Shown here piece by piece: positions 11,773 through 24,342 of a DNA stretch of 64,000 bases (position 1 is its first letter; each line of letters opens with the position of its first letter). Location: the NCBI GenBank assembly GCA_946699065.1, contig CAMPDV010000016.1, forward strand, positions 496,001-560,000, written 5' to 3'. Made by a program: the position numbers and the translations under genes. Origin of the DNA: Loxodes magnus (lineage: Eukaryota > Ciliophora > Karyorelictea > Loxodida > Loxodidae). The notes under the pieces were generated by a model. The model saw nothing but the letters and a program-made list of their open reading frames with translations. It was not told the DNA's origin and ran no database searches.

Positions 11773-13086
11773 TCAAGTAACATAAGCAAACAACTATGTA
11801 AAAAACCATGCTCCATCCCTCCTTTAAGATACACTTACAGCCATTTAATTAAAATTTCCTTCTAAGTTTTTTCTATGTCCTGGAGATTTAATTCATCCAT
11901 CTACTGATATTTTAGCAGGATCATTGAATCCTTTGCTTCAAGCGACATTTTCAGCTCCTTATCTAGTTCCTTAAGGCATTGATTTATATCTCTAGTCAAA
12001 ACCTTAATGGCTGAAAGGAACTTTACCACTTGCCATATTTTCAGAATGTACAAGACCAATCTTATATAATTACTCAGATCAACTTAAAGGTGGCAAATTT
12101 TAAGATTTTCTAAATTCGTTTGAAAGTTCCCATGCTTTAATTGCGACTGTTCTAACTTTTGGGTTATTTAACTCTGAAATTGAAGAAAAATTTTATTATG
12201 ATGATGGATCATAAGGAGTTTAAAACTATTGCTGTTAATTTTATAAACTCTAGAGAGTCATTATCTAGGGATTTCTCTTATTTTTTCATGTATTTTTCTT
12301 TTAATTTCTGTATTTATATATCTGCGTCCAAGAATTTTCTCCTGCCTTTTCAGAAATTTGAGGAAATTCTTATCCGAATTTAATTCTTTATTCATGTATA
12401 TTAGCTAAGAATTAGTTTCTTTACTAATATTAGTTTTAGTTAGCTTTTTCAATATCTTATTTCTATTCTATGCTATTTATTTCTAGCCATTATTTTAAAC
12501 AATTGACTGCTTCTTAAAGTAAAAGCTGGTTTATATCTACAAGTATCATTTCATTTTAATTTTCTATTTAATTCCATCCCAACTATGCTAAAAACTCCAG
12601 GCATGAAGTTATACTAAGGAATTCCTTTATCATTTTATTTTCCAAATTTACTACTCTAAATTTTTCATTCTAAGGTTCCTAAAGGACATTCTATATTAGT
12701 GTTTGGATAATTTAAAGGGACTTTTATAATTTATGAGCTTCTGACTATTAAAAAATTAATAATATTTGACTGTTACATAAGCACTAATATATTTATAGTT
12801 CTTCAGCTGCTAAATCTTCCTCATTGATCATTTACTCTATCTTTTAATTTTCTTCTACGGCTTCTTAAGTTTAATAGATATCATTTTATTAGATTTCCTA
12901 GACATTTTCTTAAATTTATTGAATATTCACTTCACTTTCAGCATACATTGGTTGCAAATTTTATGTGATCAGTGATTCACAGAGAGCTTTCAAGCATTCA
13001 ATGGATTTTAGCTAATTTTCATCATAGATTTATAGAATTTATTCTTAAGTTAAATATTCTTTATACTCCTCAAATAATTGTTCCAT
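11773..13086 (-). CDS. PUB domain - CAP (SCP/PR-1) domain fusion protein
   Basis: 437 aa in one uninterrupted frame, ATG 13086, TGA 11775..11773. Residues about 100-185 are a PUB/PUG domain: IIQTLIQNVL, NEKFRVVNLENKMIKEFL, then LEFLAQLGW, as in PNGase and UBXD1, a domain that binds the p97/Cdc48 ATPase. A Gln-rich linker follows. Residues about 305-437 are a CAP domain: WELSNEFR, LSWSEQLYKIGLVHS (His347), GAENVAW (Glu379), DGWIKSPGHRKNLEG (His404) and AWFFTQLFAYVT. Four of its Trps are TGA, including those at conserved family positions. There is no signal peptide, so this is a cytosolic CAP protein, like GAPR-1/GLIPR2 rather than secreted venom-allergen types. I know of no protein joining PUB and CAP. 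Confidence 0.9.
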
Positions 13087-14764
13087 TATTAATCAATTCT
13101 TTCAAGTCTTTTATTTACTAGTTAAATCAGAAAATATAAAGAAGTATCTTTCATTAGATATTTATTCTAGTTTATCTTCAATTTAACAATAGTGAAAATA
13201 ACTTGCGATTTAATGAAATAATATTTCTTTATTATAACTTAATCAATTAAATTACTACCTATTTATTGCTTCTTTCTAAAGGATATTTATTAATATCACC
13301 TCAAATTATCAAAATACAGATTTATTATATTTCTTTTATCTGCTTTTAGACTGTTTAATACTTATTAAAATGCTTATTTCCTTTTAGCAAATAGCTTATC
13401 ATAAATTAAGCTTTTTTAAATGCATGAAGTACTTCTAATATTAATTATTATAAACATTGTATTTTTACTTTTCTTTAGATTTATAAATAAAGAACTACTT
13501 TTCTAAATAACCAAAGCAAATATTTACTTAGATTTAAAATTAAAATAAGAAGGAAGATAAATTTACTAATACAGAGCTAAGCCTTTGAAAGATGGATTAA
13601 TGCACTATTAATTAATTCTAATAACAATTTATTTCTTTTATAGCCTATAATAATTAAAATAATAGGCTAATTAAAATATATCACTCTCTTATTTTCTTTT
13701 AGTCTATTATTTAAAAGTTTTTATTATTTTAACAAAAAAGTAAACTAAAAATGATTTAAATCTAAAATATAAACTAATTATATATAAATAAGCTTAATTA
13801 ATAAAGTATATACTTAGCTCAAAATATGCTTTTTGTGCATATATCTTTAGCTGAGCTTCTTTATCAATTATTAAAATAATGCTTACTCAATAACTTAGTA
13901 AATTAGCAATAATTTAATTAGAATTAGTAAAATTTATGCATTCTTTTTAAGAAATTAAATCTAAAAATTGCCTTAAAATAAACTATTCAAAATTAAAGCA
14001 TAATTGTAGCAAAAAATTCAAATGGAGAAAGTAAAATAATTATCTAATTTCAAAGATAGAATCTAAATAAGCAGGATTTTTTAAATAAACTTGAATTTAA
14101 GAAGAATATAATTAATTCATCAAACTACTACAACTTTAATTAGCCTAAAAATGTAATATAATATACTTATCTAAAGATAATAAATTAGTTAGCTTTTAAT
14201 TATTAAGTTACCTAAGAATATTTATTTTTAGTTTTTATATATAATTATATTGAGGTATCTTATAATCTTTTATCTAATTATATTTTAGAGTTTTATTGAG
14301 TTAAGTAATATACCATTGTTTTAATGACTGAAAATATTATAAGTTGGTTTATAATATTTAATAGTTTCTTGGTATTTAATGTAATTAAATGTTTCAGTTA
14401 CAAACTAAATTTTAAACATAATTAAGTTATAGTAAATTAAAATTAGTTTATGCTTTGAAAATTATTTAAAGAGATGGGTTATTAGTGATTTCTAATCCAA
14501 CTAAATTTTATATGAAGCATATGACTAAATTTAGCTGAGTTCTTATAATAGACTTTTAAAATAACTAACTTAAATCAGTTAATTATAGAGTATTATTAAG
14601 TAATAAAATATTAAATATGCAAAGTGTAAGAGTTTTAAGTAGAACCTGAAGCATAGAAAAGTTCTTATTTTATATAAAAGCTGAAACTAATGATGATTAT
14701 AGGTAGAATTTAAATTAGGTTTAGACTAGAGTATAAAATGGAAAGTAATTAGTAGATAGAATAA
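13087..14764. other. AT-rich intergenic region
   Basis: No independent gene seen. The ankyrin frame stays open without TGA through 14120, but the codons there look like noncoding AT-rich sequence. Confidence 0.4.
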
Positions 14765-15247
14765 TTAAATATATTGTTCCATTAAAGCAATTATATTTTC
14801 ATTCCCTGTTTCTTTTGCAAGCGTATATGCTGATTTACCATCTTTGCTTATCATAGTTACATCACAATTTTTTCTTAAAAGAAAATCTACTACTTCAAAG
14901 TTCTGAGAACTTACAGCACTCATCAATAAATTTCATCCCTTTGAATCACGCTTATTTATTTGAGCGCCATTCGATATAAGTCATTCTAAAATTTAAAGCT
15001 ATCCTAAATCTGCAGCCATATGGGCAGGACTTCTCTTAGAAGGATCTGAATCTAAATTAAGATCAATGTCAAATGATTGTGTATTGTAAAGGTCTTTAAG
15101 AGCTTTTAAATCATTTTAAAAAATTGAGTAACTAATTTCATAAACTATTGGGTTTATAGCTGTTGTTATGTTTAACGAATTATCAAGGTCATTTAGCTTT
15201 ACATCGTTTTCATTCATAGGAACTCTGTAGCAACATTTTGCTCCCAT
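14765..15247 (-). CDS. Ankyrin-repeat protein with N-terminal dual-acylation motif
   Basis: ATG 15247 gives MGAKCCYRVP: Gly2 fits N-myristoylation and Cys5-Cys6 palmitoylation, so membrane attachment is likely. Residues 70-160 carry three ankyrin-type repeats: SPAHMAADLGQLQILEWLI-SNGAQI, WNLLMSAVSSQNFEVVDFLL-RKNCDV and SAYTLAKETGNENIIALM. They mediate protein-protein contacts. Trp89 and Trp105 are TGA. The recognisable protein ends at Tyr-Ile and the next codon is TAA (14767..14765). The first in-frame TGA is only at 14122..14120, after some 640 nt of AT-rich sequence, so either TAA ends translation here or the tail is long and junk-like. No splice donor is present that would fix this. Confidence 0.75.
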
Positions 15248-15248
15248 A

Positions 15249-15511
15249 TCACACAAAAAAATAAAATTTTAAAGTTAATAATTCTAAGTTTTAATTTAAA
15301 GTTATAGTTCCCACAGCAGAAGCTACATAAAACTAGCCAAATAGTTTAATTTTAAGAAATTCTGAAGAATAATAAAATTTATTTTCCTTATTAATTTACC
15401 TACCTGCATTGCTTCTATGCTTAAATTATTGCTTTTACTCTCTTTATTGCCTAATTTTTCTCCATATATATCTATTTCATATCTTTATTCAACAAATCCT
15501 AAAAATTACAT
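15249..15511 (-). CDS. Small hypothetical protein with 17-nt intron
   Basis: complement(join(15249..15386,15404..15511)), 81 aa. Exon 1 begins MQFLGFVEQRYEIDIYGEK and ends EAMQ; a 17-nt GTAGGT..AAG intron (15387..15403) then opens a frame reading ENKFYYSSEFLKIKLFGQF and VASAVGTITL, ending FFV-TGA. The stop is separated by one nucleotide from the ATG of the downstream ankyrin gene, so it might instead be a 5' exon of that gene. Codon pattern is good in both exons. No family recognised. Confidence 0.45.
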
Positions 15512-18500
15512 TGTACTAATGGAGACTTAAAATAATCAAGCAAAAGTATATAAGCAGTTATATTTATAAAATAGCTATATTCTTATATATAATTAAGCTA
15601 TTATAATTATAAGTATTAAGATATTGTTTATAATATAGATAAGCTTATATAGTAAGCAAGCTTAGACTAAAGATAATCATAACAGTTTTTATTAATATTA
15701 AGATAAACTATTTTCTAAGCTCTTAATTTAATAAGGAACTTGGCCCTTACATCATTTAAATAACCTTTAAATTTCCTAATATTTGCTATACTTTCCTTCA
15801 TTTAAGCTATTATTGTTATTGTTAATAATTTGAAGAACAATAGCTATTTATTAATATAACTGAAAAGGAGAATAAATAATACTAAGCACTAATACTAGCT
15901 AAATATGAACTCTATTAATAGCTAGTAGTTATAATTAGCAAATACTTATAATTAAATCACTCCTATAAAGCTTTTAATGATACTAGCTTAATAAACATTA
16001 GATAAACCACTCCTTAGTTTATAATTATTAACTTAACAAAATAAGTAATAAATTTGACTTTAAGATTATTAGTTAATAAAAGACTTTAATTAGTAAAGAT
16101 AAACATTTAAAAAGGCTTTATTAAATAGCTAAAAGCAGCAAATTATTGCTTTAAATTAATTACTTTCAATTTAACTAAATATTATTGTATTCAAATTCTT
16201 TACCAACTACTCAAAAATAAAGTTTAAAAGAATCATAACTATAATTAATAGTTGGTATAATAAAGCTAAATAACTATATATATTCTTTAATAAATCAAGA
16301 AAATTAGAGATTAGTATATCATTTTAAATAAAATCTACCTATTTTCTAATAAGTTTAATATAATCAATAAGTTTAAAGTTGATTTGAAGGAAATTACAGA
16401 CTTCTAGTATTTGAATTAATAGATTGGTATCTATTAATGAAATTATATTTATTAATTATAATTTAATATCTTTAATTAAGTGAATAAGAATTATTAAATA
16501 TCTTTAATAAAATTTATTTTATTCAATTTACATTTAATAATCCAAATTTATAGTTACATAGCAGAAGCAAAAAAATACTAATACTTTTCTTTGTTAATAA
16601 GCAATTTAAACAAAATGATTTAAAGAGATTCTTAGTTTCTATAATTATAATTATAATATTCATTTTTATTTAGTTCTTGATAGTTTTACCACATCTAATA
16701 AAATAAGAGTCCGTTATATTTAAAGTTAATTGTGTATATTTAAGATTTAAAATATTAAAAATTTAAATAAAAATAACTAAATCACTGTTTTATTAATAAT
16801 ATTATATAACTTATTTCTTTACTTGTAGATATCTTATATCTATTAATTTTATTTATAAAGTAACTTTATTTCACTTATACTCTCATGCTTCCTTATAATA
16901 TTAGTAATATTGATTGATATAGAAGAATAAGAAAATAATAATTAAAAATAGTAAGCAAATAGTATACAAATTAAAGGATTAAAGCAAAATTAAATGCTTA
17001 TAATTAATAGTTACTATTAAGCTTTGTATATTTCTTACTATATAAAAACTTAAGCTGCTTAGTTATTTATAAATGCAATTAATTTAAATTATTTTTCCTA
17101 TCAATATTATTTTATCATGAGAATTATTTAGTTACAGTTTAATTAAATTTAATAATTATATTATATATCTAATACCATGAAGAAATAAGTCTAGTTAAGA
17201 CATAACTATTATTAATTATAGTAATAATTATAACTTTGGAATGCTTTTGAGATTGATGATTATTTTAATAGGCTAGTAATTAACTAGTGTCTTAAAAAAG
17301 CAATTAAAGTTATTTTACTTTTTTATTTTATTTGAATAGACTTTAGCAGAACATTCATCTTAAATTGTGAATTAGCTCCTAACTTAAATTATGAAACCAA
17401 GGCTTAAAAAAACTAATTTAGATATTTTTTATTTTAAAGCAATCTTATAAAATTAGCTTCTTTAATATATAATAATTCTTAATTTATTAATCTTATCTCT
17501 TTTACCTTTTTCATTTATAATTAGATAACATTTTTTATCTATTCTAATATTTGCGTATAAGATAGTAAAACATTACATTTAATATAAGCTAATTAGTTAA
17601 AATTCATAATTATCTAATTTAAAATAATGCATTTAGGAAGATCCTAACTATAATCATTCCACTCTTTTATTTAAAATTAACTTCCTCATTTCATTACCTT
17701 AATTAGCATTTCAATAGTTCAATTATTTTTTATTTTGTGTGAGGTACTTAGGTTCAAAAACTTAATTATATTTCATAAATGAATATAATTCATTAAGTTG
17801 TAGCTTTATTTTGAATAATCAACTAAACATTGAAGAAATTACAGCTCTCTATATTAAAAGTATCTAACTTTATCGTATAAATATCTATGCCTTTTAATTA
17901 TTTAACTCTCCTTATAATTATATTATCTCATTAATTCTATTCTAACCCTTGTATGCAAAAGTATTAAAAGCAAAGAAATAATTTATATTCACTAAAGACT
18001 TTTGAATATATGAAATTGAATGAATAAAGTACTTTTTAAACTTATAAGTGTTTTTATAAGAATGATATAAGATTAAATATTAACGTCTATTAAATATCCA
18101 ATCATATTATTAATCACTTCTCAATTATTCTCTAAATCTAAGCTATGCTAATTAGCTCACTTTTATATTTAAACTTTTCATAACTTAGCTATTAAGATAT
18201 ATCTAATACTATTAAGTTCTAATCAATTAAAACTAAACTTTCTAAATAATTAGTAACTTTTTCACTGTTATTAAGACCAAGCTTAAACAGCCTAATCTAC
18301 GAAGTAAAGATAAGCCTTGAGAACAAATTTTATAATTAAGTAAAGATTTCAATAAAATTAAGATTTAATTAGTCTTAGATTTATGATTATTCAAATAAAA
18401 AAACTTTACACTCATTTACAACATTTTTAAAAGCACTATTTCTGAAAATTCTGCATTAGTTAAAAGATTATATTAAACCCAATTTTTAAATATATTTAAT

Positions 18501-19097
18501 CATTCATATAAGATACGCTTATTTATCAGGGTAAGAGCAATTAAACTAAAATAAAGATAGATTATTTTATTTCAGATAGAAATACTTCTTCTTAAGATGC
18601 TATTTCAATCTTATATAACTTTAAAATTAACTATTTTAAAACTTTTGTTTGGCTTTATTTAGTTCATTTATTGATAGAAGTTTTAAATTACAATTTTTAA
18701 ACTTAGCTATATATAAAATTGAGCGGTAGAATTTTAATTAAGAATTAGATAAGTATTTATATAAGCAAAATTAAGCTTTTTATTATGTTAATATTTAGAT
18801 TCTCTTATAAGCTTCTAAGCTTTTAGTTAGACTTTATTGCTTTAATTTTAATACCCTGAATATTGTTTCTCATATATAATAGAGAGAAGTTATAAGATTA
18901 GATAAAAGCCTACAATAATAGAAGAACAGTTAATTAGAAAGAATTAATTTATCTAGATAGAGTAATGTAAAAGATAAAAGGAAATGCTCTTGAGCTTAAA
19001 AGTACATAAAAGAGAGACTATGAAATTGAAATAGACTAATAAGTTTAAAAATATTATCGATCAGAACTTTTTTGTTTTTCATAGTAAACTTTCCTCA
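15512..19097. other. AT-rich intergenic desert (3.6 kb)
   Basis: The longest gene-free stretch. It is rich in TAAT/ATTA and AGCT-containing words, with no consistent reading frame, tandem array or RNA-like GC island. Confidence 0.5.
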
Positions 19098-19715
19098 ATG
19101 GAAGGGAATAATAATATAATTAATGTTAAGCTTGAAATCATGCATGTATTAGAAGTTATAAACACTTATCTCTTCCAAGACTATCAAGTGAATCGTAATG
19201 AAGACTAAAGCATTATGCTTAGCCCTATCATTGAATGAATAAAAAGCAAGAATCATATTCAGAATGCAGGGACAATATTCTATTAAGATTGCTTTGAGGA
19301 AGAACAAGCAGAGTATACTTATATTGGAGATGATCCTATAAATATTTAAACAGTTATTCCTTTTTCCTGTTCACATCCAACATTATCTCTCAGATTTAGA
19401 TATGTGGCGTCTACAACACCTAGGAAAATTTCTAGCAGTTCAAATATTTCAGATTTTTCTTCGCCAAGCGATGTTTCGGAAAGGAATTCGATCACAAACT
19501 CAGAGCAAAAAGAAAATAGCAATGCTAATTAGGAAAAGGAAAAGGACTTTATTTAATAAGTGATTGTATAACTCTAAATTTATGTAAACTTAAATATAAA
19601 TGAATAATTATTAACCATACAACCTAACTATCTCCTTTTTCCCTCATCAAAATAATAATTTTAATCCTTTTTCAATTTAAAATTATATTTGGAAGGATTA
19701 ATTTTCAATAAATGA
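19098..19715 (+). CDS. Hypothetical protein, Ser-rich middle
   Basis: 205 aa from ATG 19098 to TGA 19713-19715. The frame is also open upstream to ATG 19020. The N-terminal half is well ordered in appearance (VKLEIMHVLEVINTYLFQDY, then IIEWIKSKN with Trp as TGA, and EEEQAEYTYIGDDPINIQ). Around residues 112-150 comes a Ser-rich, probably phosphorylated stretch (RKISSSSNISDFSSPSD). The last 40 residues are AT-rich and hydrophobic. No family recognised. Composition and codon pattern make it a gene, but its exact 3' limit is less sure. Confidence 0.6.
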
Positions 19716-22015
19716 AATGATTATTAAATAATTTAAAAGCTTTCAATAAATTTAATTATCTTGAAATTTAATAAAATTTAAATTGCACATTTAAATGAAT
19801 ACTTATTTTATTAATGTATTTATATTTAAATATAGTTAGTTTTATCAATCAACAAAATAGAACTTCTAGATATAAAATTCTTAGATATTTCTATATACAT
19901 TAAGATTTATTTATATGCATTCAATTTTTTAAGATTCTTTATTATTTTAGTAAATGTAATTAATTTTACTTATAGATAAGAAAAATTGAAATATTACTTA
20001 TAATGATCTAATTTTAAAAGGCATTAAGCTTCTTATATGATTATAATATTTTATTCTTTATTATAATTAAGAAATTTGATATAAATGGCTTATATCATAT
20101 AAAATATAAAAGTGATTTTTGGTAATAAAGTTATGATAATTATATAAATTAAATAAAGCAAAAATAAATTTTGGACTTTTTACTTTAGAATAACTTAATA
20201 GATATTCATTTGTCTCGCTACATCTAAGTATGTACTTAAGTTATTTGCTTTCCTATATTTATATAGTTTGTTTTATTTTATTTTTCTGATTTCATACTCT
20301 CAAAAGTTTCATCTTATTGACATGCTTTTTTCTATTATAACTTAGTTTTTATGATTAAATGAACATTAAAAAGAGCGTATCTTAGTTTTATTTTACTCTA
20401 AACTTGAATACCTATAACTATTGACCAATATATATAGCTGAATAAAGCTTTGATTTTAACTTCTAAATAGAGAGACTATTAATTTATTTATAATCTATGA
20501 GACTAATTATCACTATGAAGGCTTTAATAGATAAGCAAATAGTAGCTAACTAGATACCATAAAGTTTGCATTTATAATAATTTTACTTAAGCAAATGCTT
20601 TATTTCTAAATCAATTAGTTACTCTCTCCTCTATTTTACAACTAACTCTATTAATCTAATGTCTTGCTAGTTAATTTTACTATTTCTACTATTATGTAAT
20701 TTGTTTTTTACGTTTTAATTAAAATAGTTGTTAGTAGATATAATCAGTAAGTAAATAAATAAATAGCTATAAATATCATTAGTCTTTGCTCTAACTCTTT
20801 TATTAAAATCTTATTTCTTACTTCAAATTAGCCAACTAAATAATAATCCTGTGACAAATTTAAATTACTAGCATAAGACCATGCTTTGATTATAGGTTGC
20901 ATAATATTAAATTAATATCAATAAATTTAAAATATAATATGTATTTAAGAAAAAGCATCACTTTTTATAGTATTTCAATAAGTAAGATTTTAAAGCTAAG
21001 AGTACTTTTAATTTAAAAGATATAAGCTTTAAATAGTTTACTAAGCATAGAAAACTAAAATAAATAATTATTTAATTTTAGTAGCAATATGCATTTAGTT
21101 TAAGATCGAGGATCTATATTATAATTATAAATTTAGTCATTAAGCTCTTTACTTTACTTCTTAATCAATTTGATAACGAAATACGTCAAAATGAATGTCT
21201 CAGTTACAATCTCACATTCTAGATTAGTCTTTTAAATAACTTAATATCAAAGTTCAATTATATAAATATAATAGGTGAAAATAATGAAATTGCTTAATAT
21301 ACTTTTTATAGCTTAAAAAAAGCATAAAAGCTAGTTTGATTGATGGAATATCTGTTATTTTAATGTAATTAAGCAATTAAATTTTTAAGCTAAATATGCT
21401 TTATTAAAATATAAGGAATTTAAATAATTATTGGGTATTTATCGTTAGATAAAAATATAAACTAAATCTGATTATAACTTATTGATGTATTAGTTCCAAC
21501 TGTTGAGTTATCTATCTTTAGCTATCCTTTATATTATGCCTCTTTATTTTAAAAGCTTCTAATTTTTTGTTATCCTATAGAGATCTTTCCTTAGAATTCA
21601 ACTATACTATTATTTATTAAGCTTATTCAAACTATGTAATGGAAGAATAATGATTCATATTTTAATTTTGCTAATCATAGATTATTTCAAGTATCTCAAA
21701 GTAGCTTTCAAAGAAATATGTTAGGGAAGCGATACTAAGTGCATCTATAAGCTTATCAAGTTAATTAGTTTGCATATATAGGTTAACCAAAAAATCAGGC
21801 TTCTAAGAGCCTCAGCATAAATAAGAGATTATAAACATGTAAATAACTATTAAGCTATGATTGGATATAATAGGAATATGAATAGGTATAATAATAAGAA
21901 AAATTAAGCTAAGTAATTAATGTAGAGGCTAATAACCTATTAGTTAAAATAACTATTTAAATGTTAGTTTTAATTAAGAAATGTTAGCAAAAGGTAATTT
22001 TAAATTAATTTCAAT
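19716..22015. other. AT-rich intergenic desert
   Basis: 2.3 kb without recognisable coding sequence; no repeats or RNA genes seen. Confidence 0.5.
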
Positions 22016-22945
22016 ATGGATAGAGATATCAAAAAGACATCAAAGTTACTTTCCAAGAAATGGTTTCTGTAGGATGTAGAAAAACATCATTTAAGGATAT
22101 AATCAGCAAAATCGAAAGTAGATACAAGCTCTCCTAAAACACAAACGTATATTTAATAGCATAAATTGCCTTACTAGCCTTTTGCTGACCTCAGATAACA
22201 TGAGATTGATAGAGGAAATAAAGCATTACTTGTTAAGCTTCAGTCTATTGCAGATAAAAAGTTTAAATAGAACTTTGATGCAATTAAGCAAATAAAGCGA
22301 AAATCTTCAGTTAGAAATTAGATACGGTAAACAAAGCAAGAGTTTATAGCTAAAGAGAACTAGAAGATTCTAAAAAGGATTTAGTCCTAGAAAGCAAGTC
22401 TTGATATGAATTCTTTTCATAAATCTAGAATTTAGTAATAAAAATTACTTTAGTGCATATGTGAATTCCCATATTAATTCGCTAATTATCCTTCTTTGAA
22501 AATACTACACTCACCACGATAGCAGTCAAAAACTCCTACTTAGTAAACTTAAATAATTTGTCGAAAAATAGATGCTATAAGCACTTCAGTTAGCAAGCTA
22601 TAAGAAGACAGAATGATTGTTTTCAAGAAAGGAATTTAACTCAATAAAGGAGAGTTTATAGTAGAAATTTCTACTAATTTAGACTCAATGTTTATAGCAG
22701 CACATGAAATACAGAGTACTAAAGCTTATGTATTAGAAATACCAATAGCATAAGCACTAAAATTAGTCCATGATATAGAAGGCAAATATGAAATATTAGT
22801 ATAAAGACTTAAAATAATAAAAAATAATCTAATTCTTAAATTGCCTGTCATCAATGTAAGCCCTTATACAGAAAGTTTTCAATAATCCTCCAAGAAAAAA
22901 TAATATTTCTTTGGAGTTTTCATATTCAAAACTAGGAAGTAGTGA
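22016..22945 (+). CDS. CFAP97/hemingway-family ciliary protein with extra C-terminal domain
   Basis: 309 aa, one exon, ATG 22016, TGA 22943-22945. Residues about 62-135 match the CFAP97 (KIAA1430) signature: EIDRGNKALLVKLQSIADKK, followed by a basic helix ending KENQKILKRIQSQKAS. The family is tied to axoneme and cilium formation, fitting a ciliate. The C-terminal half (about 195-300) is not part of the usual family; it reads as a folded domain with DRMIVFKKGIQLNKGEFIVE, AYVLEIPIAQALKLVHDIEG and ILKLPVINVSPYTESFQ. The family match rests on pattern recognition, not a search. Confidence 0.8.
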
Positions 22946-23144
22946 TTTTATAAAATTCAAATACTTATGATTATTATTGATTTGGTTAAGTTTACTAAAT
23001 ACTAAGCAATATAAAGCTAAATATAGTTGATTTAACTAATGATAATATTAGCATTAAAATATGTAGTTAATTATTAAAAAGCGTAATTAAAGAGCATTAG
23101 CTTTAGTGAAGTTATTTTATATATTATGTTTAAATTATTTTTTA

Positions 23145-24342
23145 ATGGATGAGGAAGAATCTTGCGCTAAATGTCTTATTTTAGAAGTAACTCTTCTAAA
23201 ATTACAGCAAGTTTAAAAGATTCTTTAAGAGGCCTAGACTTTCAAGCAACATTATAAAGAAGCTTGTCAAGAGTAAGTTATAATTCAGGTTAGAAACTGA
23301 ACTCTGAGAATTAAAAAATAAGTACTAGGACCTTGAAATTGAGAACAATAGATTAAAATAAAAGCTGAGCAGCAAAAAGCATGAGAACTAAAATATATAA
23401 CTAACTAAAAAATAATTAATATGTGATATATAACCCTTTGAAGAATCTCCTGAAATGTTTGATTAATTTTAGCCTAAATCTTTAACTCCTCAGGAGATCC
23501 AAAATCATACTGAAGAAGATTTTGATTAACCAAACTAAAATAGCTATACTAATTTTGAATTGAGATGAGAAGCTGAAAGAGAAAGTTCTCTTTAAAATGT
23601 ACAAAAAAAGCTAGAAAAGATAATATCTATTTAAAGCTCAACTGATTTGTCAGTTAAAGATACTCAAGCTAAAGTAGAACAAGTAATTATTCACTCAGTT
23701 ACTTTTAGAGAAAGAACAACTTGAAGATCGAATTGCTTTTCAAAGATAGGAGAAGCAAGAGCTTTTTGAGTAAAATGTGCATCTCAAAACTAAAATAGAA
23801 ACAATGAAAATCCTTCTAGAACAAATAAAAAAAGGAAATTTTGCAACTGAAGTAATTTTTAATACAGTCTTTCAATCCTTTCAATTTAGTCAAAGTTCTA
23901 ATTAAAATACTTAAAGGAGATCAAGAAGAAGCTATAAATGAGTCAATTTCTTTTATCAATTCCATATAAACAACTGAATCGGATGAGATAGAACAAGACG
24001 AAGAATTAGCTGTTTTAGAAAAAGAAAATTTAGGCTAAACAAAGAAAAGAACTCTCTAATTTACTCCTTCTTAAGAAACTCAAGAGCTCTACAAAACCAC
24101 TACTTAATTAGATAAAGTGGATAAAAGTACTCTTTATTAATTGGTAATCCATAATTCAGACTTTAAAAGTATTGAATGTAGTGACTGAAATTTAGTAAAC
24201 TTAATAAACAAAGAAAAGTAATTTACCTTAGTCTATAAAGCTTAATAATAGAGAACCTATAAAGAGAAGTGCAATAGAATACAAATCAGAATTCTTTAAA
24301 AAAATAAATCTAAGTAAATTTTATAAACTTCCTCTAGTGTGA
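23145..24342 (+). CDS. Coiled-coil protein with four 16-nt introns
   Basis: join(23145..23272,23289..23682,23699..23851,23868..24143,24160..24342), 377 aa. All four introns are exactly 16 nt and alike: GTAAGTTATAATTCAG, GTAATTATTCACTCAG, GTAATTTTTAATACAG and GTAATCCATAATTCAG. Removing all four yields one frame from ATG to TGA (24340-24342). The product starts MDEEESCAKC and has two coiled coils (ELKNKYQDLEIENNRLKQKL; LLLEKEQLEDRIAFQRQEKQ) split by an acidic linker, then a helical stretch NPFNLVKVLIKILKG. No named family. Past the stop another frame is coding-like (SVKNSRTSISLNSQ, ending KVKKCC-TGA near 24450), so an alternative 3' splice may exist. Confidence 0.85.
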
